A stretch of 16,749 nt of DNA from an uncultured Helicobacteraceae bacterium (GCA_937973585.1 CALJKN010000002.1:1-16749); one strand, 5' to 3'; positions 6,888-15,425 are shown, counted from the first letter of the stretch. The notes: a model not told the origin generated them from the sequence alone. Made by a program: numbers and translations.

Positions 6888-8806
6888 AATATAAAAGCAT
6901 AAACTTTGCCGCAATCGTCTCCTTTATCTTTTCGGTTACCCTTTTGGCGATGTCGTTTTCCTATGTCAGGCAGGTATCTGTTGAGAACGATAAAAACTAC
7001 GAACTTTTGGAAAAAGCATACAAGCTGGAACTTGTATACAAAGAGATAGCCAATATCCTATCAAAAGAGCTAACTTACATAAACTATGATGTTGTGAACG
7101 GACAGATAGACAAAGCCTCAACCCTTATAGCCGAGATAGGGCGAGACGGTAAATTCCAGCCTAAAATATCTGTTGAAATAGAGAAGGTAAAAGCAGATTT
7201 TGATCGAAAAAGTAGCGGTTTGGAAAGATTTAAATCGATTAATGCGGTTGCGGCAAATTCGCTTTTATATCTAGGCTCAAGCGAATGGGGGATGCAAAAC
7301 AGGGAAAATTTTGTCTTATTTTCAAAGCTTATCAGTGTAAATGTCGATAAAGAGATTGATCTTTTTAGACTCAAAGATGAGATAGAGTCTAAAACGGCAA
7401 CCACAAAGCAAGATGAGATACTAAAGGCGCACGCCCTCTCTATAGTCAAATCATCTATGCAGATGAGAGTGTTAGCCAAACAGTTTGATGAAGGCGGTAT
7501 GAGAGATATAAAAAACCTGAAACAGACTATGTCGGACATCTTTAAGGTGGAGAGAGAGCGAAACTGGAGGACAAAAAATATACTGTTTATAGTTACTTTT
7601 TTAGCCCTATCGGTATTGTTTTTTCTATTTATCCTGTTTTGGAAAAATAAGATAAAGCTAAACAAGTTTCATGCCGCTATCACAAAAAGTGACGGTTTTA
7701 TAGTTATGGCAGACAAAGAGCACAAAATCACATACGCAAACGAAGTAGCTACGTCTGTGATGTCTTCTGGAGCCGCCGAAGATATTTTAGGCAAGGATGC
7801 ACTTTCATTTTTTGCAGACGGTTCACAAAAAAAAGAGAAGATAGACGAAAAACTAGGCTCCAATGAGGTGTATAGAGGCGAACTTGAGTGTGCATGTGAT
7901 GGGAAGATTTTGAATATAAAAATTGCCGTTTTGGGGATTTATGTCGATAATAAGCTGGATTCAGTGCTGTATCTGGGGATGGATGTCACAAAGGAAAAAA
8001 GGCTTGAGGAGCGGCTAAAAAAAATAAACCGTGACCTCTCCAAAACGATAGAGCAAAAAGTAAGAGAGATTCAGGAAAAAGATGCCGCATTACTACAAGG
8101 TGCTAGACAGGTTGCCATGGGGGAGGCGATATCGAATATTGCCCACCATTGGAGGCAACCTCTAAATGCCCTCGGAATTATCATACAAGATATCAAGCTC
8201 GCATCTGATTTTGAGGAGCTTACAAAAGAGCATCTGGAGGAGTCTGTTTTGAAATCCAAAGAGATTTTAAAACAGATGTCCAAAACAATAGAGAATTTCA
8301 GGATGTTGTTTAAACCAACAGGAAATAAAGAGCGGTTTACCCCTGCTTTTGCAGTTCAAAAGGCTATGTTGCTTGCCGAAAACGTCCTCAAAAACAGTTG
8401 CGTAGATATACGGGTGGATGAGAGCGGCGATACAAAGGAGATTTTCGGATACTCAGGGGATTTGGCTCAATGTATTTTGAATGCGCTGATTAACTCAAAA
8501 GAGATTTTAGAGGAGAGGAATATCCCTGATCCTTATATTGATATTAAAATACAAAACGGCGATTCAGATGTCATAGTAGTCATAGTGGACAACGGCGGCG
8601 GCGTGAAAGATGGGAGCGCAGACAGGATATTTGAGCCGTATTTTACTACCAAGCCGACGGCTCACGGTAGTGGACTCGGACTTTTTATGATAAAAAATAT
8701 CGTCGAAAAAAATATGGGCGGAGTCGTCGAGGCACGCAACACCGACGAAGGGCTATCGCTAAAGATAACCCTTCCGGTGGTCGGCGGTTTTGAAAATGGT
8801 AAATAG
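6884..8806 (+). CDS. Membrane sensor histidine kinase with PAS domain, coupled to peroxidase
   Basis: This 640-aa protein starts at an ATGA overlap with the peroxidase stop, so translation is coupled. TM1 is at about 8-28. A large, mostly helical periplasmic sensor spans about 29-229, followed by TM2 at about 232-253, a PAS-like domain at about 258-370 and a coiled coil at 370-405. The kinase core has H421 in NIAHHWRQPLN, N-box with N537 (NALINSKEI), DNGGGV (569-574), FEPYFTTK (583-590) and GSGLGLFMIK. All key residues are present. The H-box has AHH where the group usually has AHQ. The sensor domain resembles no family I can name. Context suggests it monitors peroxide, heme redox state or an associated periplasmic signal. 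No response regulator is adjacent. Confidence 0.93.
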   Translation: MKYKSINFAAIVSFIFSVTLLAMSFSYVRQVSVENDKNYELLEKAYKLELVYKEIANILSKELTYINYDVVNGQIDKASTLIAEIGRDGKFQPKISVEIEKVKADFDRKSSGLERFKSINAVAANSLLYLGSSEWGMQNRENFVLFSKLISVNVDKEIDLFRLKDEIESKTATTKQDEILKAHALSIVKSSMQMRVLAKQFDEGGMRDIKNLKQTMSDIFKVERERNWRTKNILFIVTFLALSVLFFLFILFWKNKIKLNKFHAAITKSDGFIVMADKEHKITYANEVATSVMSSGAAEDILGKDALSFFADGSQKKEKIDEKLGSNEVYRGELECACDGKILNIKIAVLGIYVDNKLDSVLYLGMDVTKEKRLEERLKKINRDLSKTIEQKVREIQEKDAALLQGARQVAMGEAISNIAHHWRQPLNALGIIIQDIKLASDFEELTKEHLEESVLKSKEILKQMSKTIENFRMLFKPTGNKERFTPAFAVQKAMLLAENVLKNSCVDIRVDESGDTKEIFGYSGDLAQCILNALINSKEILEERNIPDPYIDIKIQNGDSDVIVVIVDNGGGVKDGSADRIFEPYFTTKPTAHGSGLGLFMIKNIVEKNMGGVVEARNTDEGLSLKITLPVVGGFENGK

Positions 8807-8807
8807 T

Positions 8808-8857
8808 TGCGAGAGCTGTCCGCTCGGAGCAAATTTACGGCTTTGCCGGAAATTTGG
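8808..8857. repeat. Palindromic intergenic repeat, diverged copy 3
   Basis: This matches copy 2 in order and partly in sequence: GCGAGRGCTGTCYGC at the left, GGCTTWGC in the middle and AAATTTGRGAA at the right. CGAG (8810-8813) pairs with CTCG (8823-8826). A strong stem follows: CAAATTT (8830-8836) with AAATTTG (8850-8856), then CGGC/GCCG closing a TTT loop, with one A/G mismatch. It sits between the stop codons of convergent genes and has no U-tract. It may serve as a two-way terminator or transcript end. Confidence 0.55.
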
Positions 8858-8874
8858 GAAGTAATCAATATATT

Positions 8875-10050
8875 TTAGTTATTTCTAACAAACTCCGGAT
8901 ACCCCTCGAGGCCGCACTCTTCCAGATCTAGCCCTTCGTATTCGCTCTCTTCGTCTACTCTGAGCCCTATTATTTTTTTGATGATATAAAACCCAATATA
9001 TGAAGCCGTAAAAGAGAATAGGGCGATGATTGCTATAGCTTTTAGCTGTGCTATCATCGATACCCCGTCTTTAAATATAGCAGCTGCAATAGTCCCCCAT
9101 ATACCGCATACGAGGTGTACCGACAAAGCACCGACCGGATCGTCGATTCGGAGCTTATCAAATATCGGAACCGCAAAAACGACAAGCCCGCCGCCTATAG
9201 CACCTACGGCAAGCGGAGCCCACAATGAGACATCGGGGGCGGCAGTAATAGCAACGAGACCACCCAAAGCGCCGTTTAGGATCATCGTAATATCGAGTTT
9301 TTTGTATTGGTATTGCATCAAAGCAGCCGCCGTTAGGGCTCCGGCAAGTCCGGCCGTATTTGTATTTAGAATAACTTTTCCCACCAAATCGGCATTATCA
9401 TGCGATGAGATTGTTAGTGCACTTCCGCCGTTAAAACCGAACCAACCTATCCAAAGAAGCATCGCTCCGAGTGTTACAAGCGGGATATTAGATGCCGGAA
9501 CCGCCCTGATTCGTCCATCTTTTGAGTACTTCCCTTTTCTTGCTCCAAGTAGCAGTATTGCCGCCAAAGCCGCCCAACCTCCGACAGAGTGGATCACGGT
9601 CGAGCCGGCAAAGTCATTTAGCTCTTTTAAAAAGCCTCCGCCCCAAGTCCATGAGCCGACGATAGGGTATATAAAACCGGCCATAATAAATGCAAATGCC
9701 ATAAACGGCCATATCCTGATTCGCTCAGAGACCGCACCGCTGACTATTGAGACGGTTTTTGAGACAAATGCGAGCTGAAAAAACATAATAGCATAGATGC
9801 TGTAGTTTGTTTGCTTGATGCCGCCGTCAAAAAAGCCGCTTCCTCCAAACATCAACGAATACCCCCATAGTAAAAATACCATAGATGTGACGGCGTACAG
9901 CATCACGTTTCCGGTTAGTACGGAGACTACGTTTTTGCTTCTGACTAGTCCGGCCTCTAACATTGCAAAACCGGGTGCCATCAGGATAATGAGTGTGGCT
10001 GAGAAAATCAAAAAGAGGGTGTTTATGATATAGGTAATTTCAGGGTTCAA
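8875..10050 (-). CDS. amt: Ammonium transporter (Amt/MEP/Rh family)
   Basis: This 391-aa multi-span inner-membrane protein is close to the usual 400-aa length. It has about eleven hydrophobic segments. The pore twin histidines are visible as H154 (DFAGSTVIHSVGG) and H312 (ALSVHLVCGIWGT). D146 matches the conserved ammonium-recruiting aspartate region. The C-terminal cytoplasmic tail (GLRVDEESEYEGLDLEECG) is the part that contacts the PII regulator in this family. It moves ammonium into the cell. The start is TTG, supported by AGGAG 5 bases upstream. No glnB/glnK lies next to it within the window, although many Amt genes are paired with one. Confidence 0.96.
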   Translation of the reverse strand: MNPEITYIINTLFLIFSATLIILMAPGFAMLEAGLVRSKNVVSVLTGNVMLYAVTSMVFLLWGYSLMFGGSGFFDGGIKQTNYSIYAIMFFQLAFVSKTVSIVSGAVSERIRIWPFMAFAFIMAGFIYPIVGSWTWGGGFLKELNDFAGSTVIHSVGGWAALAAILLLGARKGKYSKDGRIRAVPASNIPLVTLGAMLLWIGWFGFNGGSALTISSHDNADLVGKVILNTNTAGLAGALTAAALMQYQYKKLDITMILNGALGGLVAITAAPDVSLWAPLAVGAIGGGLVVFAVPIFDKLRIDDPVGALSVHLVCGIWGTIAAAIFKDGVSMIAQLKAIAIIALFSFTASYIGFYIIKKIIGLRVDEESEYEGLDLEECGLEGYPEFVRNN

Positions 10051-10055
10051 TAAAG

Positions 10056-10060
10056 CTCCT
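10056..10060 (-). promoter_or_regulatory. Shine-Dalgarno fixing the TTG start of amt
   Basis: AGGAG on the minus strand stands 5 bases before TTG 10050. No in-frame ATG is equally placed, so the uncommon start codon is credible. Confidence 0.6.
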
Positions 10061-10071
10061 AATAATACAAA

Positions 10072-10095
10072 AATGTAAGAATATGATATTACATT
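10072..10095 (-). promoter_or_regulatory. Inverted repeat in the amt promoter region
   Basis: AATGTAA (10072-10078) and TTACATT (10089-10095) are exact inverted repeats 10 bases apart, 22-45 bases upstream of the amt start. On the minus strand the region includes TAATAT, a plausible -10. It could be an operator for a nitrogen regulator; no known consensus is matched. Confidence 0.3.
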
Positions 10096-10146
10096 AATGG
10101 ATTAAAATCTTAGTGATTAAAAAATAGGCAACATTATTGTTTTTTG

Positions 10147-10174
10147 CTCTTGTGCGTATCGACACGCACAAGAG
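10147..10174 (-). terminator. Strong hairpin downstream of valS
   Basis: CTCTTGTGCGT (10147-10157) and ACGCACAAGAG (10164-10174) are perfect 11-bp arms around a 6-base loop, 12 bases beyond the valS stop. On the minus strand it is followed by CAAAAAACAA and not by a U-run, so it is not a textbook intrinsic terminator. It may still end or protect the valS transcript, or be a regulator site upstream of amt. Confidence 0.5.
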
Positions 10175-10185
10175 AGGTGAAGTAT

Positions 10186-12792
10186 TTATTTTAAAGTTTG
10201 TAGTTCGTTTTTTATTTTTTCCAGTTTTTGTTCTAATTCGCTTAGGGCGGCTTTGTTTTCCTCTATCAGGTTTGCGGGGGCGTTAGCCAAAAACTTTTCG
10301 TTTGAGAGCATGGATGAGAGTTTATCCCTCTCTTTTTCTGTTTTTTCCAACTGTTTTGTCAGTCTCGCCTCAAGCTCTTTGATAGCATCATCGCTCACAG
10401 GGGCATACGTCTCAATCCCTATTCCGACATCTACCGCCGAGTTTTCAGGTTTTGCGGATACGAATTCCACTTTTTCACATTTACCCAAAAAGCCGACGTA
10501 TTTTGCGAGTGACCCTTTTAGTTGTCCGTCAAAACCACCGTCTTTTATGTAGCATAGCTCCGTCTTTTTGTTTGCGGCATTAGCGGATGTTTTGGCACGT
10601 CTGACGCTGATTATAGCCTCTTTGATAAACTCGAATTTCTCTATAATCTCTTTGTCGACAGCGAGTTCGGCCGGAAATTTGCCGAGCATAATCGTTTTTT
10701 CTGCCCCTCCGGTCTCTTTGTATAAAAACTCAGATATAAAAGGCATAAACGGATGGAGTAGCTTTAGAGCCTCTCTAAACACTCCGCCAAGCTCCGCAAC
10801 GGCCTCTTTTTCGACTTTGCTAAGCTCTATACCCCAGTCGCAAAACTCATCCCAGAAGAACTTGTAGACACCCAAAGCCGCATCGCTAAACCTGTATGAA
10901 TCCAAATCGGCTCTAATCTCCGCCGTAGCGACGGCGAATTTTGAGTACATAAACCGTCCTAGCTCCGTAGTCGGTTTTGTTTTGTTTATGTCGGTGAACG
11001 CTTCGCAGTTCATAGCAAGATATTTTGCGGCGTTATACAGCTTGTTTGTAAAATTTCTAGCCTGCATAAATTTCTCTTTCGAGAGCCTTATATCTCGACC
11101 GGATACGGCCAACATCGCAAGGGCAAATCTGAGGCTATCGGCACTATACTCCTCCACTACGTCGAGTGGATCGATAACGTTTCCTTTTGATTTTGACATT
11201 TTCTGACCGTGTTCGTCTCTGACGAGTGCATGTAGATACACCTCTTTAAACGGTAGTTTCCCCAAAAACTGCTCACCCATCATCATCATTCTGGCAACCC
11301 AGAAAAAGAGGATATCAAATCCGGTAATCAGTAGTGAATTCGGATAAAAAGAGGCCAGATCGTCGGTACATACTTTCGGGTCATTTTCATTTCCCCAACC
11401 GAGTGTACTAAAAGGCCAAAGTGCGGAGCTAAACCACGTATCCAGTACATCCGCATCCTGTCTTATTGCAGATGAGCCGCATTTTGGGCATTCCGTGTGT
11501 TCGCCCTCTTCGCCGCCCCACTCGTAATCGCAATCGTCACAATACATAACCGGAATCCTATGCCCCCACCACAATTGTCTGGATATACACCAATCACGCA
11601 AATCCCTCATCCATGAGTCGTAGTTGTTTTTCCATTGTTTTGGGATAAATTCCGTTTCACCGTGATTTGCTTTTTCGATAGCTTTTGCGGCGGCCTCTTT
11701 TTTTACAAACCATTGTTTTGAGATATAAGGCTCCACGACATTACCGCACCTATAACAGTGTCCGACCTGATTTACGTGTTTTTCTATTTTTTCTACAAAC
11801 CCTAGTTCTTCCAGTTTTTTGACGATTACACCTCTGGACTCTAGCCTCTCCAATCCGGCAAACTCTCCGCAATGGGTGTTTAGAAACCCTTTTTCATCAA
11901 AAATAGTCAAAAACTCCAGATTATGTCTTTTCCCTACCTCGTAGTCGTTTACGTCGTGAGCAGGAGTTACCTTTACGACACCGGTACCAAATTCCATATC
12001 AACATGGGAGTCGGCTATCACCTCTACCGATTTTCCGATTATAGGCAAAACAACCCTTTTGCCTATTAGATGTTTATATCTTTCGTCGTCCGGATTTACC
12101 ATAACGGCGGTATCGCCGAAATATGTTTCAGGTCTTGTCGTTGCTACGGTCAAATACTCATCGGAGTTTTCAAAAAAGTATCTGATGTGATACAAAGCCC
12201 CTTCGTTTTCTTGATAATCTACCTCTATGTCGGATAGTGCACCGTCGTGTGTACACCAGTTTATCATATAGTTATCTCTGACGATTAGGCCGTCTTCGTA
12301 TAGTTTCAAAAATGCTTTTTTTACGGCGGCCTTTAGCCCTTCATCCATCGTAAAACGCTCTCTTGACCATGCCGGAGAGTTGCCGATTCTCCTCATCTGT
12401 CTCACGATATTGCCGCCGCTCTCCGCTTTCCAGCTCCAAACTCTTTTCAAAAACTCCTCTCTGCCTATATCCTCTTTTTTGATACCGTCTTTTAGGAGTT
12501 GTTTTTCGACGACGTTTTGAGTTGCGATTCCGGCATGATCGGTTCCCGGTTGCCAAAGAGTTTTGTATCCATCCATCCTTTTGTATCTGACTACTATATC
12601 GCTAAGGGTGTGATTGAGTGCATGGCCTATATGCAAAGAGCCGGTAACGTTTGGAGGGGGGAGCATAATACAAAAGTTTTTGCCGTCTTTTTGAATCTCT
12701 TTATTTGCGTCTATCTCAAAATATCCGTTTTTCTCCCACTCTTCGTAACAAGATTGTTCAAAACCTGCGGGAGAATACTCTTTTATGGTCAT
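10186..12792 (-). CDS. valS: Valine--tRNA ligase
   Basis: An 868-aa class I aminoacyl-tRNA synthetase that charges tRNA-Val in the cytoplasm. The HIGH motif is at 54-57 (PPPNVTGSLHIGH). The editing domain signature is ATTRPETYFGDTAV (217-230). Cysteine pairs CYRCG (346-350) and CDDCDYEW with CPKCG (418-439) look like zinc-binding knuckles. DTWFSSALWPFSTLGW is at 451-466 and KMSKS at 531-535. The C-terminal 60 residues form the lysine- and glutamate-rich coiled coil typical of ValRS. The ATG start gives a full-length N-terminus (YSPAGFEQSCYEEWEKNGYF). A perfect hairpin lies downstream. It is divergent from fliW. Confidence 0.98.
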   Translation of the reverse strand: MTIKEYSPAGFEQSCYEEWEKNGYFEIDANKEIQKDGKNFCIMLPPPNVTGSLHIGHALNHTLSDIVVRYKRMDGYKTLWQPGTDHAGIATQNVVEKQLLKDGIKKEDIGREEFLKRVWSWKAESGGNIVRQMRRIGNSPAWSRERFTMDEGLKAAVKKAFLKLYEDGLIVRDNYMINWCTHDGALSDIEVDYQENEGALYHIRYFFENSDEYLTVATTRPETYFGDTAVMVNPDDERYKHLIGKRVVLPIIGKSVEVIADSHVDMEFGTGVVKVTPAHDVNDYEVGKRHNLEFLTIFDEKGFLNTHCGEFAGLERLESRGVIVKKLEELGFVEKIEKHVNQVGHCYRCGNVVEPYISKQWFVKKEAAAKAIEKANHGETEFIPKQWKNNYDSWMRDLRDWCISRQLWWGHRIPVMYCDDCDYEWGGEEGEHTECPKCGSSAIRQDADVLDTWFSSALWPFSTLGWGNENDPKVCTDDLASFYPNSLLITGFDILFFWVARMMMMGEQFLGKLPFKEVYLHALVRDEHGQKMSKSKGNVIDPLDVVEEYSADSLRFALAMLAVSGRDIRLSKEKFMQARNFTNKLYNAAKYLAMNCEAFTDINKTKPTTELGRFMYSKFAVATAEIRADLDSYRFSDAALGVYKFFWDEFCDWGIELSKVEKEAVAELGGVFREALKLLHPFMPFISEFLYKETGGAEKTIMLGKFPAELAVDKEIIEKFEFIKEAIISVRRAKTSANAANKKTELCYIKDGGFDGQLKGSLAKYVGFLGKCEKVEFVSAKPENSAVDVGIGIETYAPVSDDAIKELEARLTKQLEKTEKERDKLSSMLSNEKFLANAPANLIEENKAALSELEQKLEKIKNELQTLK

Positions 12793-12821
12793 TTCGTGTC
12801 CTAAAAATATTGATTAAAGTA

Positions 12822-12827
12822 ATTGTA
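12822..12827 (-). promoter_or_regulatory. Candidate -10 element of valS
   Basis: The minus strand reads TACAAT about 30 bases upstream of the valS ATG, with TTTAAC about 17 bases further upstream as a poor -35. This is a weak assignment by consensus only. Confidence 0.3.
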
Positions 12828-12888
12828 TTTTATCAAATACCCCGTTAAATAGCGGTATTGCGGCTGTTTTTTCGGACGTATAAAAATG

Positions 12889-12905
12889 TTGGCACGATTT
12901 TCGCT
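12889..12905 (+). promoter_or_regulatory. Sigma-54 (RpoN) promoter of fliW
   Basis: TTGGCACG, then ATTT, then TCGCT, has the invariant GG (12891-12892) and GC (12903-12904) separated by exactly ten bases, as required at -24/-12. The only departure from TTGGCACG-N4-TTGCW is C for T in the -12 part. Transcription would start near 12916, leaving a short leader with AAAGGAG (12925-12931) before ATG 12940. In Campylobacter and Helicobacter, RpoN with FlgR drives mid-class flagellar genes, so the link to fliW fits. Confidence 0.75.
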
Positions 12906-12939
12906 TATGTATATTTAATTTCTCAAAGGAGTTTATGTT

Positions 12940-13326
12940 ATGGTATTTGAAGTAAAGTCACCGATTCTTGGTTTTGACAGTTTGACAAAGGTTGAGGTTA
13001 AAAAGATTGACAACTTCTTTTCTAGCCTAAAAGACGCAGAGAGCAGTCTCCCTACGTTTACACTAGTAAACCCTTATGCGCTTAGAGAGTATTCGTTTGA
13101 TATTCCTGCCGCAATCAGAGTCCTTTTGAATCTAAAAGAGGACACAAAAGTTGAGGTATACAACATTATAGTACTTCAAAATCCTATCGAAAAATCGGTT
13201 GTAAACTTTTTGGCTCCGCTTGTTTTCAACATGGACAATATGACTATGGGTCAAGTAGTTTTGGATGCAAGAGATTATGAAAACTTTATGGTTGCCGACG
13301 AGATATCAAAATATCTAGCAGACTAA
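12940..13326 (+). CDS. fliW: Flagellar assembly factor FliW
   Basis: A 128-aa cytoplasmic protein, close to the usual FliW size of 125-150 aa. Its recognisable features are the N-terminal strand F.VKSPILGF, the central FTLVNPYALREYSFDIP segment, and the run EVYNIIVLQNPIEKSVVNFLAPLVFN followed by GQVVLD. The family binds flagellin and the RNA regulator CsrA. FliW sequesters CsrA when free flagellin is low and so controls flagellin translation. The ATG has an ideal AAAGGAG 8 bases upstream. It appears monocistronic: a sigma-54-type promoter is upstream and an intrinsic terminator directly after. No csrA is in the window. Confidence 0.95.
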   Translation: MVFEVKSPILGFDSLTKVEVKKIDNFFSSLKDAESSLPTFTLVNPYALREYSFDIPAAIRVLLNLKEDTKVEVYNIIVLQNPIEKSVVNFLAPLVFNMDNMTMGQVVLDARDYENFMVADEISKYLAD

Positions 13327-13338
13327 TCTCCGCCCTTT

Positions 13339-13361
13339 AGCCCCTTTTTTGGGGGCTTTTT
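13339..13361 (+). terminator. Intrinsic terminator after fliW
   Basis: AGCCCC (13339-13344) pairs with GGGGCT (13352-13357) around a T-rich loop and runs into five T residues. It lies 12 bases after the fliW stop and separates fliW from the helicase gene. Confidence 0.85.
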
Positions 13362-13401
13362 GTACAATCCCCCTCTTTAAAAAACTTCAAAGACTTTTAT
13401 A

Positions 13402-15423
13402 TTGGCCTACAAAAACCTAAACAAAGAGCAGCTAGAAGCGGCAAAAGCGCCATTCGGAAATAATCTGGTTATTGCCTCCGCCGGTACCGGAAAGACCTCC
13501 ACGATAGTTGCCAGAATATATTATCTGCTTGAAAACGGGGTTAGACCCGAGGATATATTGCTGCTTACTTTTACAAACAAAGCGGCGGCGGAGATGATCG
13601 CCAGACTCAAAAAGTTTTTCGATAAAGATAAAATAGACAAAATTGAGGCTGGAACATTCCATGCCGTCAGCTACAAATGGCTAAAAAAACTAAATCCAAA
13701 TATCGCCCTAAAACAGCCCAGAGAGTTAAAAACTCTATTTTCCGCTATCCACGACAGGTATGTCCAAACGGTTAAATTTTATGAAAATAGACCGTATAGC
13801 GCTAACTTTTTGTATGATCTGTACGAATCATATCTGGCTTCATGCGAGGATAGACTATATGATTACCTCCAAAAAAACGCTCCGACACAACTAGAGCATG
13901 AAGATTTGTATATAAAAATTTTCGACTCTTTTGATGAGCAAAAAAAAGAGTGCGGCTTTGTCGGCTTTAACGACTTGTTGGTTCAAGCGTCGGCGGCTCA
14001 GATAGAGGGGAAGCTAAAGGGGTATTTTGAGGTTTTGGTGGACGAGTATCAAGATACCAATAACCTCCAACACCACTTGGTCGAATCGGTAAAGCCGAAA
14101 TCGCTTTTTTGCGTTGGGGATTATGATCAGAGTATCTACGGTTTTAACGGGGCAAATATATCCATAATCGCCGCATTTGCAGAGGAAAAAGATAACGCAA
14201 CGGTTTTTACCCTCACAAAAAACTACCGTTCGACATCAAAAATACTCAGCCTTGCCGATAGGGTAATAAGGCATAACGATAGAATCTATCCAAAAAAACT
14301 GGAGGTTGTCAGGTTTGAGAGTGACCACCCGCCTAGACTGTTGGTTTTTGACGAGGCGTTTGACCAATATGCAAAAATAGCAGAACTAATCAAGCAAAGC
14401 AAAACGCATCCGGATGAAATCGCTGTTTTGTTTCGCAACAACTCGTCAGCGGACGGGATAGAGGCGGCTCTAAGAGAGTACGGGATAAAGTGCAGACGAA
14501 AAGGCGGGGTAAGTTTTTTTGATTCAAAAGAGATAAAAGCCGCCCTTGATATTTTGACAATTTCTGTAAATCCAAAAGATATTTTGGCTTTTATAAATCT
14601 GTTTGAGTATGCAAGCGGGGTAGGGAGCGCAACGGCAAAAGATCTATGCGATGCCCTCACTATGCTAGGGGGCGGTTCTATCACGGAGGGGTTGTTTCAC
14701 CCTAATCCGGAGATAAAAAATCCGTTTGAGAGTAAAAAAAGAGAGGTTGGGCTTTTTGACGACCTGTTTGAGCTTGGGAGTGTGGCAAGATTTAAAGATT
14801 TGGGGCTAGAAGAGGCGGTGCTCTCTAATCCGGCGCTCAAGCACCCAAAGCTAAACAGGGATTCCGCAAAGTTTTTTAATGAGTTTTATCTGCTGATGCA
14901 CAGGCTTCATAAAATCAAAAATCCGAAAAACGGGGTTGAGATTATAAAAAATAGCAAGTTTTATGAGGAGATCAAAAACACTTTGGCTAGACAAAGAGCG
15001 ACTGCAAAAGACAAAACGGTGGATGTGGAGCAGTTTAAGGGGGCGGTTGAACGGATAGACAGAAAGATGTTTTTGCTCTCAAACCTATCGACCCATTATG
15101 ACGACAAGGCAGGCTTTTTGAACGCTATGATACTAGGAGCCGGAGAGATGTCTGAGGGGGAGGGGATAAATCTGTTAACGGTTCATGCCTCAAAAGGGCT
15201 TGAGTTTTTAGAGGTTTATATCGTCGATTTGATGGACGGAAGATTCCCAAATAGAAAGCTGATAGCAAAAGGTTCAAGCCTCGAAGAGGAGCGGAGGCTT
15301 TTTTATGTTGCGGCAACCAGAGCCAAAGAGAGACTGGTTCTCTCGTATGCAAAATACGATAAGGTCAAAAAGACGGATTATGCTCCGTCTGTATTTTTGA
15401 AAGAGGCTGGGATGGTAGAGTAG
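13402..15423 (+). CDS. UvrD/Rep-family ATP-dependent DNA helicase
   Basis: A 673-aa superfamily 1A 3'-5' helicase. The Q-motif is LNKEQLEAA (6-14). Walker A is SAGTGKTST (26-34), motif Ia LLLTFTNKAAAEM (53-65), motif Ib GTFHA (84-88) and motif II VDEYQDTN (213-220). Motif III is CVGDYDQSIYGFNGA (237-251), motif IV KNYRST (273-278), motif V NLLTVHASKGLEF (590-602) and motif VI EEERRLFYVAATRAKER (628-644). Length is near the family norm of 670-730. It probably acts in nucleotide excision repair, mismatch repair or replication restart; UvrD, Rep and PcrA cannot be separated by eye. TTG 13402 is the only usable start, because an in-frame TAA lies at 13378, and its Shine-Dalgarno is poor, suggesting low expression. 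It ends two bases from a convergent gene. Confidence 0.94.
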   Translation: MAYKNLNKEQLEAAKAPFGNNLVIASAGTGKTSTIVARIYYLLENGVRPEDILLLTFTNKAAAEMIARLKKFFDKDKIDKIEAGTFHAVSYKWLKKLNPNIALKQPRELKTLFSAIHDRYVQTVKFYENRPYSANFLYDLYESYLASCEDRLYDYLQKNAPTQLEHEDLYIKIFDSFDEQKKECGFVGFNDLLVQASAAQIEGKLKGYFEVLVDEYQDTNNLQHHLVESVKPKSLFCVGDYDQSIYGFNGANISIIAAFAEEKDNATVFTLTKNYRSTSKILSLADRVIRHNDRIYPKKLEVVRFESDHPPRLLVFDEAFDQYAKIAELIKQSKTHPDEIAVLFRNNSSADGIEAALREYGIKCRRKGGVSFFDSKEIKAALDILTISVNPKDILAFINLFEYASGVGSATAKDLCDALTMLGGGSITEGLFHPNPEIKNPFESKKREVGLFDDLFELGSVARFKDLGLEEAVLSNPALKHPKLNRDSAKFFNEFYLLMHRLHKIKNPKNGVEIIKNSKFYEEIKNTLARQRATAKDKTVDVEQFKGAVERIDRKMFLLSNLSTHYDDKAGFLNAMILGAGEMSEGEGINLLTVHASKGLEFLEVYIVDLMDGRFPNRKLIAKGSSLEEERRLFYVAATRAKERLVLSYAKYDKVKKTDYAPSVFLKEAGMVE

Positions 15424-15425
15424 GG

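Noticed and set aside
8830..8856. Ordinary intrinsic terminator
   Set aside because: The stem is strong but no T-run follows on either strand, and the region matches the repeat near the window start, so it is better described as a repeat copy.
9026..9778. 250-codon open frame antisense to amt
   Set aside because: It lies wholly inside the well-supported amt gene on the other strand, has low-complexity Ser/Pro/Ala composition and no recognisable domain. It is a by-product of amt codon use.
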